Origin: Bathynomus jamesi
Lineage: Eukaryota; Arthropoda; Malacostraca; Isopoda; Cirolanidae
Length of the DNA: 64,000 bases
Assembly: GCA_023014485.1 (NCBI GenBank)
Contig: JAJOZX010000482.1
Location: forward strand, 372,001-436,000
Direction of reading: 5' to 3'
Positions 21,089-32,479 of the stretch are shown piece after piece; the stretch's first letter is position 1, and the number at the start of each line of letters is the position of its first letter. The notes under the pieces were generated by a model that saw nothing but the letters and a program-made list of their open reading frames with translations, made no database searches and was not told where the DNA came from. Made by a program: the position numbers and the translations under genes.

Positions 21089-22582
21089 ACAGGGTGTTTG
21101 AAAACTTTCTGTACAGATTGTAATGGGGGATAGGCAACACCAAGACAAACCCTTTTCGTCTATAAATGTATGTCCGCTGACGTCACCATTCGGCGCGAGA
21201 GGGCGCCGCTGCAATTGGCTAAAAGGTGAAGTGGGCTAGACTCGCGCTTGCGGCGGGCATTCTTAAATCAGACGTAGTACGCGTAACATGGAGCGCTTCA
21301 CGACTGCTGAGATGGCTGACATGCATATGGTGTATGGGGCTGCCAATGGAAACGGAAGAGCTGCTGTGAGGTTGTACCGACAGCGTTTCCCAAACAGACG
21401 TGTGCCAAACCACCAAACGTTTGCGCATTTGCATCGGCGACTGCGAGAAACTGGAACATTCCATGCAAACATGCATGACACTGGTCGGGAGAGAAACGTG
21501 CGCACTCCTGACATGGAAGAAGAAATCCTACGGCGATTTGAGAACAATCCAACCGCAAGCACGCGAGGTGTTGCACGTATCCTCGGTGTGAACCACGACC
21601 TGGTCTGGAGAGTGTTGCACGAGCAGCAGTTACATCCGTTTCATCGTCAGAGAGTCCAGGCATTACAACCTCGGGATTACCCTCTTCGTGTGGAATTCGC
21701 ACGCTGGTTTCTGCAGCAGACAGCGGTGCAGCCTAATTTTCCGGCTTATGTGCTGTTCTCAGATGAGGCCTGTTTCACACGTGAGGGTGTGTTTAACATG
21801 CACAATTCTCACGTGTGGGCGCACGCAAATCCACATGCTACACGGGTGCATGCTCATCAAGAACGGTTCGCCGTCAATGTTTGGGCGGGTATCGTCCATG
21901 GCAAGTTGATTGGGCCGTACCTGCTGCCTGCCCGACTCGACGGGCGGGTTTATCGGATATTTCTTGAAGAAACGTTCCCAGAACTGCTGGAAGATGTTCC
22001 CGTGGCTATTCGTAGACGAATGTGGTTTCAACACGACGGGGCCCCAGCACACTCCAGCAACGATGTGCGGGATTATCTGAACGCCACTTTTGGGGACCGA
22101 TGGATAGGCCGGGGTGGGCCCGTAGCCTGGCCACCGAGATCGCCCGATTTAACATGCCTCGATTTTCCTGTGGGCACACATGAAGAACCTCGTGTACGAG
22201 ACTCCCATTTACTCAGAAGAAGACCTCGTAGCAAGAATCGCTGTCGCCGCTGGAACTGTTCCCGAAATGCCGGGAATCTTTTGACGTGTACGTCGGTCAA
22301 TGCTTCGACGCTGTCGGGCATGCATTGATGATACCGGTCGCAACTTTCAGCACCTTCTTTAAATAACATGCCTTCTTTAAATAAACATGTTACGCGTACT
22401 ACGTCCGATTTAAGAATGCCCGCGGCAAGCGCGAGTCTAGCCCACTTCACCTTTTAGCCAATTGCAGCGGCGCCCTCTCGCACCGAATGGTGACGTCAGC
22501 GGACATACACTTATAGACGAAAAGGGTTTGTCTTGGCGTTGCCTATCCCCCATTACAATTTGTACAGAAAGTTTTCAAACAC

Positions 22583-22586
<4 letters not shown>
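21089..22586 (+). mobile_element. DD41D/DUF4817 transposon with ~200-bp TIRs (element D)
   Basis: Long inverted ends of roughly 200 bp (21089-21290, 22383-22586) begin ACAGGGTGTTTGAAAAC. They share long blocks such as GCAAGCGCGAGTCTAGCCC-type sequence with few mismatches (the right outer end lacks one G). (TA)n flanks both sides. A single transposase gene fills the interior and has only one obvious frameshift, so the copy looks fairly recent. The TIRs are GC-richer than the surroundings. Confidence 0.93.
21288..22328 (+). pseudogene. DD41D transposase with DUF4817 N-terminus (element D), one frameshift
   Basis: The start 'MERFTTAEMADMHMVYGAAN' and 'AAVRLYRQRFPNRRVPN' form the DUF4817 DNA-binding region. 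A second helix-turn-helix ('STRGVARILGVNHDLVWRVL') follows. The catalytic residues are in 'YVLFSDEACF', 'FQHDGAPAHSS' and 'SPDLTCLDF', with 41 residues between the second and third Asp. Right after the third Asp (about 22165) two bases appear lost, shifting the frame; an alternative frame continues with 'LWAHMKNLVYET'. One stop lies further on near 22282. Otherwise near full length (about 345 aa expected). Confidence 0.92.

Positions 22587-22650
<64 letters not shown>
22587..22650. repeat. (TA)n microsatellite
   Basis: A pure TA run of about 32 units bridging element D and the foldback element at 22651. Confidence 0.98.
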
Positions 22651-22653
<3 letters not shown>

Positions 22654-23488
22654 AAACACAGACCGTGCATGGAACAAGGAACTCTTCTGGGAAAATTAAA
22701 TCCACTATAGTCCGAATAAGTAATGGTAAATGACAAATACCATAGTTTTTCTTTTTCATGATGTTAGCCCGACGTGGGCAACGGGTCTCTCGCAAAGAGA
22801 TCCCATAAATATAGCTTCCCTCACCAGCTATCTGCAAAGCAGACAGGATCCAGCTTTGGGACATGGATCTAGGGTTTAAAGCAAGCCTAGTCCCCCTACA
22901 TTCAGAACCTCTATATAAGTAAAAGGCTCGTTGCATTCACGTCGGATTGAATAAATCAAAGAAAAAGGGGGTAACTATTGTATTTTTAGCCAAAAAACCC
23001 AAAACTTAAACCTCAACCGGGACATTGAGCGTCCACTTTTCAAGGCACGTAACACGTCCGTTTAATATACACAAACTCAGACGTGTTACGTGCCTTGAAA
23101 AGTGGACGCTCAATGTCCCGGTTGAGGTTTAAGTTTTGTTTTTTTGGGCTAAAAATACAATAGTTACCCCCTTTTTCTTTGATTTATTCAATCCGACGTT
23201 AATGCAACGAGCCTTTTACTTATATAGAGGTTCTGAATGTAGGGGGACTAGGCTTGCTTTAAACCCTAGATCCATGTCCCAAAGCTGGATCCTGTCTGCT
23301 TTGCAGATAGCTGGTGAGGGAAGCTATATTTATGGGATCTCTTTGCGAGAGACCCGTTGCACACGTCGGGCTAACATCATGAAAAAGAAAAACTATGGTA
23401 TTTGTCATTTACCATTACTTATTCGGACTATAGTGGATTTAATTTTCCCAGAAGAGTTCCTTGTTCCATGCACGGTCTGTGTTTAACA
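22651..23488. mobile_element. Foldback element, long family member (838-bp palindrome)
   Basis: The left arm 22651-23058 and right arm 23080-23488 are inverted copies of about 408 bp with only isolated differences (for example GTTGCCCA versus GTTGCACA). They surround a ~21-nt loop. The outer two thirds match the shorter palindrome at 7652-8189; the central ~150 bp per arm is unique to this copy. (TA)n flanks the left side, and (TA)n begins about 40 bp beyond the right arm. An apparent 116-aa ORF at 23136-23486 has no recognisable similarity and is read from an arm. Confidence 0.93.
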
Positions 23489-23518
23489 TATAATTTTCTC
23501 AGGGAACCATTCTGAGTT

Positions 23519-23572
<54 letters not shown>

Positions 23573-23577
<5 letters not shown>

Positions 23578-24748
23578 GAGTCAAAGTCTCCATACATAGG
23601 CAAAATGGTCATGATAAATACATGATTATTTATTTTTTATTTTTTTGCAGGTGATGTGCTGAGATGCCTTTGTCCCAAGAAGAGCGTATAGAGATCATTC
23701 TTCTGGCAGGATCAGGAAGCTGTCGCAAGGTTGCCGAGGATTTTAACAGGAGGCACGCCCCCGGCACGCACATCACACACGACACCGTTGCCAAACGCAT
23801 TGAGAAGTTCAAGAAGACTGGAAGTGTTGCAGACCAACCGAGAAGTGGCCGTCCACGAACAGCCACCGATGAAGGCACAGCGACCATGGTGCTGGCAGCG
23901 TTCGCAAAGAGTCCCCAAAAAAGCACTCGACGGATGTCTGCAGAATGCGGCGTCAGCCAAAGGAGTATCGTCCGCATCATGAAAGAGCACAGATGGCTTC
24001 CATACAAAATGCAAATGTTGCAATATCTTAGCGAAGACGACCCGGACAGGCGGCTGGAATTCTGTGAATGGGCAAGAACAAAAGTGGACGAAGACACGGA
24101 GTTCTCGGCTGGCATCCTGTTTTCAGATGAAGCCAACTTTTATGTTCATGGAGAGGTTAATCGTCAAAACGTACGTTATTGGAGTGATGACAACCCGCAC
24201 TGGATGAGTCCCTCAAAGACGCAAGGCACTGGAAAAGTGGTGTGGTGCGGGATATGGGGCAACACAATTGTTGGCCCTTTTTTCATTGACACCAATCTGA
24301 ATGCCGAAATGTATCTAAACATGCTGCAAGACACAGTCATGCCGTCCCTGCTGAACGAGGACGGGGGATTTCCAGCGTACTTTCAGCAAGACGGGGCGCC
24401 ACCCCATTACGGTATCTGCGTGCGCCAGTGGCTGGATCAGCAGTTTCCGGGAGTGGCCTCCGAGGTCCCCAGACCTCACCCCCCTTGATTTTTACTTGTG
24501 GGGGCACTTGAAGGCCATGGTGTACCAGGTGAAAATACAAAACACGGTCCACCTAAAGGAACGCATTCGTGATGCGTGTGCACGCATAACACCAGACGTG
24601 TTAACGAGCGTTTGCCATGACTGGGAGAAATGCATCCGTATGTGCATTCAGTGTAATGGTGCCCACATAGAGCATATTTTGTGACTTACAAGTGATTGCA
24701 TAATAAAGTGACTATTTTGCCTATGTATGGAGACTTTTGACTCACCAT
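23573..24748 (+). mobile_element. DD41D-group mariner-like element E
   Basis: Inverted ends contain GTGAGTCAAAGTCTCCATAC and its near inverse (one base differs), at 23573 and ending at 24748. They are embedded in (TA)n on the left and TG/TA repeats on the right. It is closely related to element A by protein pattern. The transposase carries an internal deletion through the catalytic region. Confidence 0.9.
23664..24684 (+). pseudogene. DD41D-type transposase (element E) with internal deletion
   Basis: The start 'MPLSQEERIEIILLAGSGS' leads an HTH region ('SGRPRTATDEGTATMVL', 'STRRMSAECGVSQRSIVRI'). The first catalytic block is 'ILFSDEANFYVHGEVNRQN' and the second 'FQQDGAPPHYG'. After 'QQFPG' (24447) roughly nine residues expected before the third Asp are missing and the frame changes; the other frame then reads 'EWPPRSPDLTPLDFYLWGHL'. 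The C-terminus (to 24684) ends 'NGAHIEHIL'. Fifteen or more residues are shared in order with element A. It is inactive. Confidence 0.92.
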
Positions 24749-24956
24749 GTGTGTGTATGTATATATATATATATATACACACACCTCATTACCCTCCTCG
24801 TTCATGTTCCGTGTGTTGGTCTCTCTTCACACGAAGGTCACGCTGGTGGCCCACCTCTAGGTCTGCCTTGGTGGAGGAGCGAGTTGCTCTCTTGCGCTCT
24901 CCACCGTACATAGCCAGGTACACCCGGCTCATCAGGTACCGTCCTGAGTCAGGCAT

Positions 24957-27850
24957 CTAGTCTTCTCTTGAAGACTTCAACTTTGACCCCTGTAACATTT
25001 CTGAGGTCCTTTGAAACTGGTTAAAAAGTCTTGACCCCCTGACAACCAAGTTATTTTCCTTCAGTGTTGAGAAGGTCCCTTTTCGGGCCCTTAATTTGAG
25101 AACACTACACATTCTGCTTTTCCTATTTTCCAGTGTTGTTTGAATGGTAATTGGGTTTAGTTTGAGGTTTGGTACCAGTTTTTCGATCATTTTCCATATG
25201 TAGATTATGGTGTACTTCTCTCTTCTTCTTTCCAGGGAGTACAGATTTAGTTTACGTAGTCTTTCCCAGTAGTTGAGTTCTTTGCAGCCATCAATCTTGG
25301 TTGTAAAATGTCTGCGTTTTTTCTAGCTTATTAATTTCTTCCTTTTTATATTGGGACCTCAAAATTGAGCAGTATTCAAGTTTTGGTATGATCAGTGTTC
25401 TCAGCAGGGGAATCATTACTGTCTTGTCCCTCTTTTGGACGTTCTTAGTACATGTCCCGCGACTCTTTTTGCTTTGTTTATTGCTATCTGATTTTGTGTC
25501 TCAAATTTAGCATCATCGGTCATTATTACCCCCAGATCGACCGCTTTCGTGCTTCTCTGAATTTCTTGTCTATCTGGAGCATGATATGTAGTCTGTTTAA
25601 GTTCCTCATTTCTACCATATCTCAAGAGCTGAAATTTCTCGGTGTTAAATGACCTGTTGTTTTCTGACCACTTGTATATTTTGTTCGTGTCCCCTCTGCA
25701 AGGCCTCCACTTCATTTACATCGCTGATTTTTCTGCTGATCTTTGTATCATCTGCAAAGGATGTTATTATATTGTTGCTGTTTACTCCAATGTCTATGTC
25801 TGTTAGCATGATAATGAACAAGAGTGAGGCCAGTACTGTACCTTGTGGTACTGAGCTGCGTACTTCTGATTCTGATGATGATACACCTTGAATTTTGACG
25901 ATCTGTAGACGTTCTCTGAGGAAGTTGTAGATCCATTTTCCCACTTTGCCTGTTATTCCCATATGTTTCATTTTATGTGTTATTATACCATGAGAGCAGT
26001 CGTCGAAAGCTATCATAGTTTTTATTGCCTTCAAGTGATTTAGGATATTGTTATAGTGCTCTATAAGTTCTGATAGGCATGATCTTCCTGATCGGAATCC
26101 GTGCTGATTTTCGTTGAATCTTTCCAGTGTCTCCAAGAAGTTTTGGATTTTCTCTCTGACTATTCTTTCAAATATTTTGGTGAGGTGGGACGTCAATGAT
26201 ACTGGTCTATAGTTCTTTGCTTGAGATCTATCCCCTCCTTTATATATAGGGACAATGTTTGCTCTTTTCAAGATATGGTATTTCGCTAGTGTCTAGGAAT
26301 CTTCTCCATATCCAGTATAAGGGTGTAGCTATTTCATTTTTACAGTTTTTAATTAGTAGTGCGTTCCATTTGTCCAGACCTGCAGCTGAATGTGAATTTC
26401 ATTTGTCCTATAGCTCTCGCTACATCTTCTGAGGGGAAATCAAAGTCTGTTATACAGTACATTCTCCTTGCAATTTCTCTTCGAAGAATGGTCTGGTATT
26501 GCTTTGTCACTTTTTGGGGCACTGAAGACTGATTCATACTGGGCTCTCAATGTTTCAGATATTTCTTTTAGATCGTCTGTTAGTTCATTATTTCATTTCC
26601 TTAAGGGCCCGATGATAGCGCGCGTCTTTGCTTTCCTTTTCGCATAGCTATAGAATTATTTTGGATTTTCCTTTATTGCTTCTACCCCCTTTTCCTCTTC
26701 CCTCTCTGTATGGTCCTTAATCAGGGTTTGTATTTCCCTATCGATACCCTCCAGTTTTTCTTGTATTGCTTTCCTGGCATTATCTCCGCAGTTGACTAAC
26801 TTCGCCTCCACTCTCTTTCTTTTGCGAAATATTCTTCTCTTTTGCCTCTCTAGCCAGTTCCTTTTTCCTTTTGGCTGTGCTTTCGGAGCATATTTTTCTA
26901 AAATTTTCAGCGTCTTTTCTTTCAAGGTTGTTAGCATTTCCTCCGTTGTTTTATTCTCTAAGACTGTTCTCCACTCTATTTGGGTCATGTGTGATCTGAT
27001 TTCTTCCCAATTTATGGTCTTGGAGTTTAAGTTAAAGGCCCCAAATTTGTTTCTTCCTTCCGTATGTGTAATGTCTTTTAATGTTATCGCCATATTTGTT
27101 GATAACTCGATTATGTTGTGGTCTCAAGTAGTAGTTGGGATTATTTTTATATCAGCAATGAAGTTCGTGTTATTCGTGAATACCAGATCTAGGCAGTTAT
27201 TTTTTCTGGTATTTTTTGTTATCTCCTGTGTCAGCATAAAGTCGTTTGTCAGAGCCATCAGCACTTTTCCTTGCTCCTGGTCCTCTTTTGTGACCCCCTT
27301 ATCTTGTTGTATAAATATATTTCTACCCATCTTTTTGCATTTTATAAATGGGAAATTAAAATCGCCGCAGAGTATTATATTAGGGGATGGAGAGTTTACG
27401 GACTTTATTAGGGTTCTGATATCATGAATGGCATCCGAAAATTTTTCAGTTGGAGAGTTTAGAGGTCTATAGATGACTATCAGTACCATGTTTAGTTTCT
27501 TTATTTTCACTGCAAGGGTTTCCACGAAGCTGTTGGATTTACTTATTACCGTCTCTGTCATATGCTTCTCATGTACGTAAATAGCACAGCCATCTTTACG
27601 TCTCGCTGTTCTATCCGCTATTAGTAAGTTGAATCCATTGATATGCAATTCTTTCTTATCGATACAGTGTTCGCAGTTATCGCGGTTTCCTTGGCAATCT
27701 TTAAAATGTTTCTGTGAGGCATGCGATGTCCGCCCTTGTTTCGTCCATAAAACCTTTCAGGTATGAAACTTTGTTTAGTGAGTTGTTTGGTTTTATTCCT
27801 TGAAAATTTGCCAGAACAATGTTTATGTTCTTTGTTTGGCATTGCCCCTT
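24957..27850 (-). pseudogene. Non-LTR ORF2: AP endonuclease and reverse transcriptase (frameshifted)
   Basis: From about 27850 the endonuclease reads 'KVSYLKGFMDETRADIACL', then 'HINGFNLLIADRTARRKDGC', 'IYRPLNSPTEKF' and 'NIILCGDFNFPFI' (catalytic-type Asp). The linker at 27093-26656 is Lys-rich. RT at 26271-25645 shows 'YKGGDRSQAKNYRPVSLT', 'NENQHGFRSGRSC', 'SVPQGTVLASLLF' and 'FADDTK' (catalytic FADD). The tail at 25715-24957 reads 'DLGVIMTDDAKF' and 'VVRGSRLFNQ'. Frameshifts separate the segments near 27110, 26640, 26280 and 25680. One catalytic Asp region ('AFDDCSHG') deviates from the usual Leu-Asp-F pattern. Confidence 0.85.
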
Positions 27851-28000
27851 GTGCATTTTAAGTTCGTTGTCCTTTGGTTTCGCGTTTTGTAGCCTTGTGG
27901 TCCTCCGAGATGGATCCGTTCCCGCCTACCTGTTAGCCGTATTGTGTCCGAGATGTTGAAAAAATTTTGTTTGCTATTTGTGTTTAAAGAGTTTTGTTTG

Positions 28001-28820
28001 CTATTTGTATACATATTTTTTTCTCACATTCCTTCTGTTGTTACCTGAAAATTGTCCTTTGTCCTTTGAACTTGTCGGGAGATGATGGTAGTAACATTTT
28101 CTCTCGTACTGGCAGATTCCATATGTCGCGTAGGTTTTGCAAATGTCCAGATGGTAGAATTTGCACTTTCCACGGAATTTGCAGTGACTGTTATTGCAGA
28201 AGTAGTTGCACAAGGGAGGGTGTTCGTAAATACATTGTCCTCCCTTATATCTGCAAATTCCTTTCACATAGTATTTACATATAGTTTCTTCCCCATTTTT
28301 ACTTGGGGCCTTTGTTTTTGGTGGTTTCAATTTGATTTCTTTATTGTCTACTTGTTTTTCGTATTGCTGCTAATGTCCTTTGTTTGAGGTCTTTGGATTT
28401 GGTTTTGCGCCTCTGTTTCCTCTGTTGGTACTTCTTTTATTTCTGCTTCCCGTTTACTCTCTTTTTCTTTTTTCTTTTTCTGCTTATTTTTCGCAGTTTC
28501 CTCTTGTACTATTTTCGTTTCTTCTACAGTATTTTTTTTCTCTGGTCACTATTCATAAATTCCTCTTTTGCCTTTTCCTCATAGTCTCGTTCTGCTTTAA
28601 AGAGTGTAAACGAGTTTATTTCGATTATGCAGCTTTTGCAGAAGAACTTCATTCCGTTCAGTTGTTTAGCGCCTGTTATAAGAAAGATTTCTTCGTCGCT
28701 CCATCTCAGGCATTGAAATTCGACTAAGGACTGGCAAAGATCGCAATGGATTGTCATTGATTCATCTGTTTCGTTTTTACAGTATCCACAGGGTTGTATG
28801 AATTTATTTGACATTGCCAT
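28001..28820 (-). pseudogene. Non-LTR ORF1 protein with PHD-like finger and three CCCH zinc fingers
   Basis: It starts at 28820 'MAMSNKFIQPCGYCKNETD' with a Cys/His-rich PHD-like finger ('IHCDLCQSLVEFQCL', 'FFCKSC'). A lysine/glutamate-rich linker with a frame change near 28530 follows. Then come three CCCH fingers: C-X7-C-X6-C-X3-H ('CKYYVKGIC...CIYEH'), C-X4-C-X5-C-X3-H ('CNNSHCKFRGKCKFYH') and C-X8-C-X5-C-X3-H ('CKTYATYGICQYERKCYYHH'). CCCH fingers usually bind single-stranded RNA, so a role in RNP formation is likely (inference). Most ORF1 proteins of this type carry CCHC or PHD fingers, so three CCCH fingers are notable. Confidence 0.8.
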
Positions 28821-29254
28821 GTTTCTAATGGTATGGAAATGATTGTGGACGAAATATTAACTCAAAAGGGTAATTAATTAAGTGAAGTATTTGATTTGCC
28901 TTTAAAAAAGGAAAGTTTTTTCCGTTATTCCGGGGGTGTGGGGGATGGGGGATGGTACGCTGTAGATTCTCACTGATTGGTTCCCGGGAGTGTACCGCAG
29001 GGGATAACTGAGAGATATTGCCTTTCGATGTGCAGTTAAATTTCCTCGGAGAGAAAACACTCGGAAAAAACGCTGTATAGATTATTAAGTTGCTTTGATT
29101 TTATTTTCTTTATTTCAATATACACCGCTATTTCACCACTTAAAGAGATATATGACTGTGTACACTGAATATTCACTAAAAAATTGGCACTACTTAAAAA
29201 GGATTAACTGCATGATTTTTATCGTAATATCACTTTTATTCGGACTTCAAATGA

Positions 29255-29795
29255 AACATGGCTTTCGGCGGTTCGAGGTTGACGGAGGTTCTGGATAGGT
29301 GGCAGGAATGGATTTTCTCCCTCTGGGGTAGCTGGTACTGTGTAGGGAATCGCAGTAGTTTCTCTTATACTACTCTCTGATTTCTTCTTGTAGTGGATCG
29401 GAGAATTCTGTGAAACTTACTAAATTCTCTGATGGTTCCCCGATTCTTCTTGTAGCATATCAGGAAATTATTTTTTCTATTTTAAAACTAAGTTCTCTGA
29501 AGAAAGCAAGGGTCGAAAGAGAAAACAAAGATATTCTCTTACTGTAGTTTACTGCTAAAATGTTACAGGTAATGCTCAGCCTATAAGTCAGATCAGCAAG
29601 ATCAGAATGATAATTTGAAAAATTATTCACGTTTATATACCCAAATTTTCGTGACATCATTATTATTTAATGTTGACCTGTTTTGTTTTTCATTCTCAAT
29701 TGGTTGAATTTTTTTGCAAAATATTTGAAGAAAAGGTAAATATTTTAGCTGTAACAACGTCAAGACAGATAAGCAAGATATTTGAAGTTGAAGCC
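29255..29795 (+). repeat. Dispersed repeat, left half, interrupted at 29796
   Basis: Matches 18190-18680 over most of its length and ends at the target duplication of the 14.9-kb segment. The right half of the same repeat resumes at 44664-44960. Confidence 0.8.
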
Positions 29796-31035
29796 AGTAG
29801 CATAGTTGCAAAATGTATGAGTGCAATGCAAATGTTGCAAGAGTGCCACCCCACTCCCTTTGTTGCAATGCACCCCACCCCCACCCCCTTTGTTGCAAGG
29901 GAAAACCTCTTTGGGGGAGAAGGTGGGACGTCCTCACCCCCCAAAGGCATACCTAACCTAAGGAAAAGGGGGGACCTCTTTGGGGGAGAAGGTGGGACAG
30001 CCTCACCCCCAAAGGGGCATACCTAACCTAAGAGAAAGAGAGAGAGGAGGAGGGGACCCAGAGGAAGAGTCTTCGCTTGGCGAGAGCCAAACGCATATGA
30101 GTCCTTCAGACAAGCCGCCGCTCTCTTATAGGACCCCTAGTCAGCCAGTTGGCTTAGAAGGCTGAGTTGCCAGATTCGCTATTTAGTTATTTAAACCATA
30201 TATTAATCAGCCACATGGCTTAGAAGGCTGAGATGCCAGATAGCAATAATTATTTAATTAAACCATATATTCTTCCGTCATCTGGCTTAGAAGGCTGAGT
30301 TGCCAGATAGCAATAATTATTTATTTAAAGCATATATTCCTCCGTCATCTGGCTTAGAAGGCTGACTTGCCAGATAGCAATAATTAAACCATATATCCTG
30401 ACTTTAAGATCCATTTAGCTTAGAAGTTCGATTTAACAAATAGCAATTAATTAATTATTCTGAAATATGTTTTACACACAAACAAATGATATAATTGTGT
30501 ACAAACAAAAAAGAATAAATGAAACGCTAATACATCATTTTGTTTATTTAGACGAATTAATGGAAATAGATATACAATGGTATAATATATAGATATGATC
30601 ATCATACAAAACGGGCATTATCAAAATATTAGTACATATATATATAGTATATTAAATATATTGAAAATATACAAAACGGTGCATTATCAAAATATTAGTA
30701 CAGGAAAAATATAGTTATATTAATTATATTGAAAATATACAAAACGTATAATCATTAGTACAGGAAAAATATACACAGTTATATTAATTATATTGAAAAT
30801 ATACGAAACGTATAATCATATTAGTACAGGAAAAATATACAGTTATATTAAATATATTGAAAATATACGGAACGTATAATCATATTAGTACAGGAAAAAT
30901 ATACACAGTTATATTAAATATATTGAAAATATACAAAACGGTGCATTATCAAAATATTGAGTTGCCAGCTTCGTTACTTATTTATTTAAAGCATATATCC
31001 TGACTTTAAGCGAAGCCTATAATAATCAATTACAT
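29796..31035 (+). repeat. Left terminal inverted repeat of the 14.9-kb segment
   Basis: It matches the right repeat in inverse order: the 'GAGTGCCACCCCA' block, the CCTAACC/AGAGAG block, 'CTTCGCTTGGCGAGAGCC', the four 'GGCTTAGAAGGCTGAG' units, 'TACATCATTTTGTTTATTTAG' sequence and the 'CAGGAAAAATATACA' array. Two internal tandem arrays expand it relative to the right copy. Short ORFs at 29670-30165 are low-complexity readings of a GGGGGA-rich duplication. Confidence 0.85.
30170..30440 (+). repeat. ~70-bp tandem array 'GGCTTAGAAGGCTGAGTTGCC'-type
   Basis: Four imperfect units each contain GGCTTAGAAGGCTGA, a GCCAGATAGCAATAATTA segment and an AAACCATATAT segment. A degenerate extra unit lies at 33630-33665, and an inverted set at 44140-44390 in the right TIR. 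Confidence 0.85.
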
Positions 31036-31190
31036 ATTAGCACAAGAAAAATGTACACAGTTATATTAAATATATTTAAAATATACAAAACGGTGCATTA
31101 TCATTATATTAGTACAGGAAAAATATACAGTTATATTAAATATATTGAAAACAAACGATACGTATAATCATATTAGTACAGGATATATAT
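30590..31190 (+). repeat. ~70-bp tandem array 'TTAGTACAGGAAAAATATACA'-type
   Basis: About seven imperfect units contain ATTAGTACAGGAAAAATAT, ATTGAAAATATAC and either AAAACGTATAATCAT or AAAACGGTGCATTATC. The inverted counterpart lies at 42005-42330. No coding potential. Confidence 0.85.
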
Positions 31191-31299
31191 ATATACAGTA
31201 TATATATATAGTCTACGATGCAAAACTCACACGTAATAGAGCCATGTACACATCTGCGTCGCGCGTTAAATGGGGTTCGACCCCGTCCCGACCTTCCGC

Positions 31300-31625
31300 G
31301 GTACCGTAGGTCTAAGGCGGGTGTAAGACAACTCGTACGAAATAAAAAATAAATGAACAATTCGTACTGAAAAATAAACCCCTGACTCCCCGTAGGTCTA
31401 AGGTGGGGGTAAAACAACTCGTACGAAATAAAAAATAAATTAACAATTTGTACCGAAAAAATAAATCCCTAATGACCCCCCCTAGGTCTAAGGCGGGATA
31501 AAACAATCCGTACGGGGAAAAAGAAAAAATAAACCCCTAATGATCCCCGTAGGTTTAAAGTGGGGATAAAACAATTCGTACGAAATAAATAAACGAACAA
31601 TTCGTACGGAGAGAAAAATCCGCGG
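31300..31625. repeat. ~90-bp tandem array with inverted 'TTCGTACG' motifs
   Basis: About four units contain 'GTAGGTCTAAGGCGGG', 'ACAACTCGTACGAAATAA' and 'AACAATTCGTAC'. The CGTACG core is itself palindromic. Scattered single units recur to the right (31770-31890, 32225-32265). Minus-strand ORFs here are repeat readings. Confidence 0.8.
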
Positions 31626-31629
31626 TACC

Positions 31630-31630
<1 letters not shown>

Positions 31631-31717
<87 letters not shown>
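31631..31717. repeat. (CA)n(TA)n compound microsatellite
   Basis: A run of CA units followed by TA units. The stretch 31720-32850 beyond it holds unit relics, a CT-rich patch (31915-31955), a (TC)n run near 32780-32812, and no gene. Confidence 0.97.
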
Positions 31718-31721
<4 letters not shown>

Positions 31722-32479
31722 TAAAGTGTTAAGTTCATCTAAATCTCGTGTATGCACTTCCCCGTTTTAAAGTAGGTCTAAGACGTGTCTAACACAACAA
31801 TTCGAAAAGTTCTTGCAGAGAACATCTCGTACGAAAAAAGAAAAATAATTAAACGAAGAATTCGTACGGAAAAAGAAAAAAATAATTAAATTAAAACACA
31901 ATTCGTCACTCTACCCCTCTCTCGCTCTCGTTCTCTCTCTCTCTCTCCCTCTCTTGTGAGTCTATACATAAATTCCCGGCTCAAACCCCATGGGGCATTT
32001 CAGTTCGTACCATTATCTACATCCTTTCTGTGCAAATTTCTTCCTTTGTTTGCGTTTAAAGATAGTTTGGAAAATATCTGTCTCCACCACAGTATCTGCT
32101 TTATTTTAATTAAGATCCCAGTAAACCTAAAGCTTAAGGTCACAATAATCATAGAAAGGTTATCTCACCATAACTCAAACCTCCAAAGGAAAAATAAATA
32201 AATTAGAAAAATTGTTTAAACCAATTTCACAAAATAAACTGGGGCTAAGGCGGGTGTAAAACATTCCGATATATATATATATATCCTTTCTAATCTGTAC
32301 CACCCATATAAATAAATAAACAATTTACATCGGTGCCTTCAGCAAACATTTTTGCTTTAAACCGTACAAAGAATGACATCGAGTTGTCCGGAAAAATAAA
32401 TTTTGTACAGATTGGAATAGACAATAACATTGTTTATTTTTCTGTGATAATCTTAAAGCATCTATGCAATATATATATA

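Larger units (their letters stand above)
24780..28850 (-). mobile_element. Non-LTR retrotransposon (CR1/Nimb-like), near full length
   Basis: On the minus strand the order is ORF1 (PHD-like and CCCH fingers), AP endonuclease, RT, a C-terminal segment and a 3' UTR that ends near 24780. A second 3' end copy lies at 32850-33230. Multiple frameshifts are present. Sequence 28850-29250 upstream (including a G-rich run at 28930-28960) is likely its 5' UTR or flank; I see no gene there. Confidence 0.85.

Noticed and set aside
23136..23486. 116-aa ORF within the long palindrome
   Set aside because: It is read from one arm of a foldback element, mirrored on the other strand, with no similarity to known proteins.
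29670..30165. ORFs rich in Gly/Pro near GGGGGAGAAGG repeats
   Set aside because: They arise from a tandem duplication and CT/AG-rich low-complexity sequence in the left TIR.
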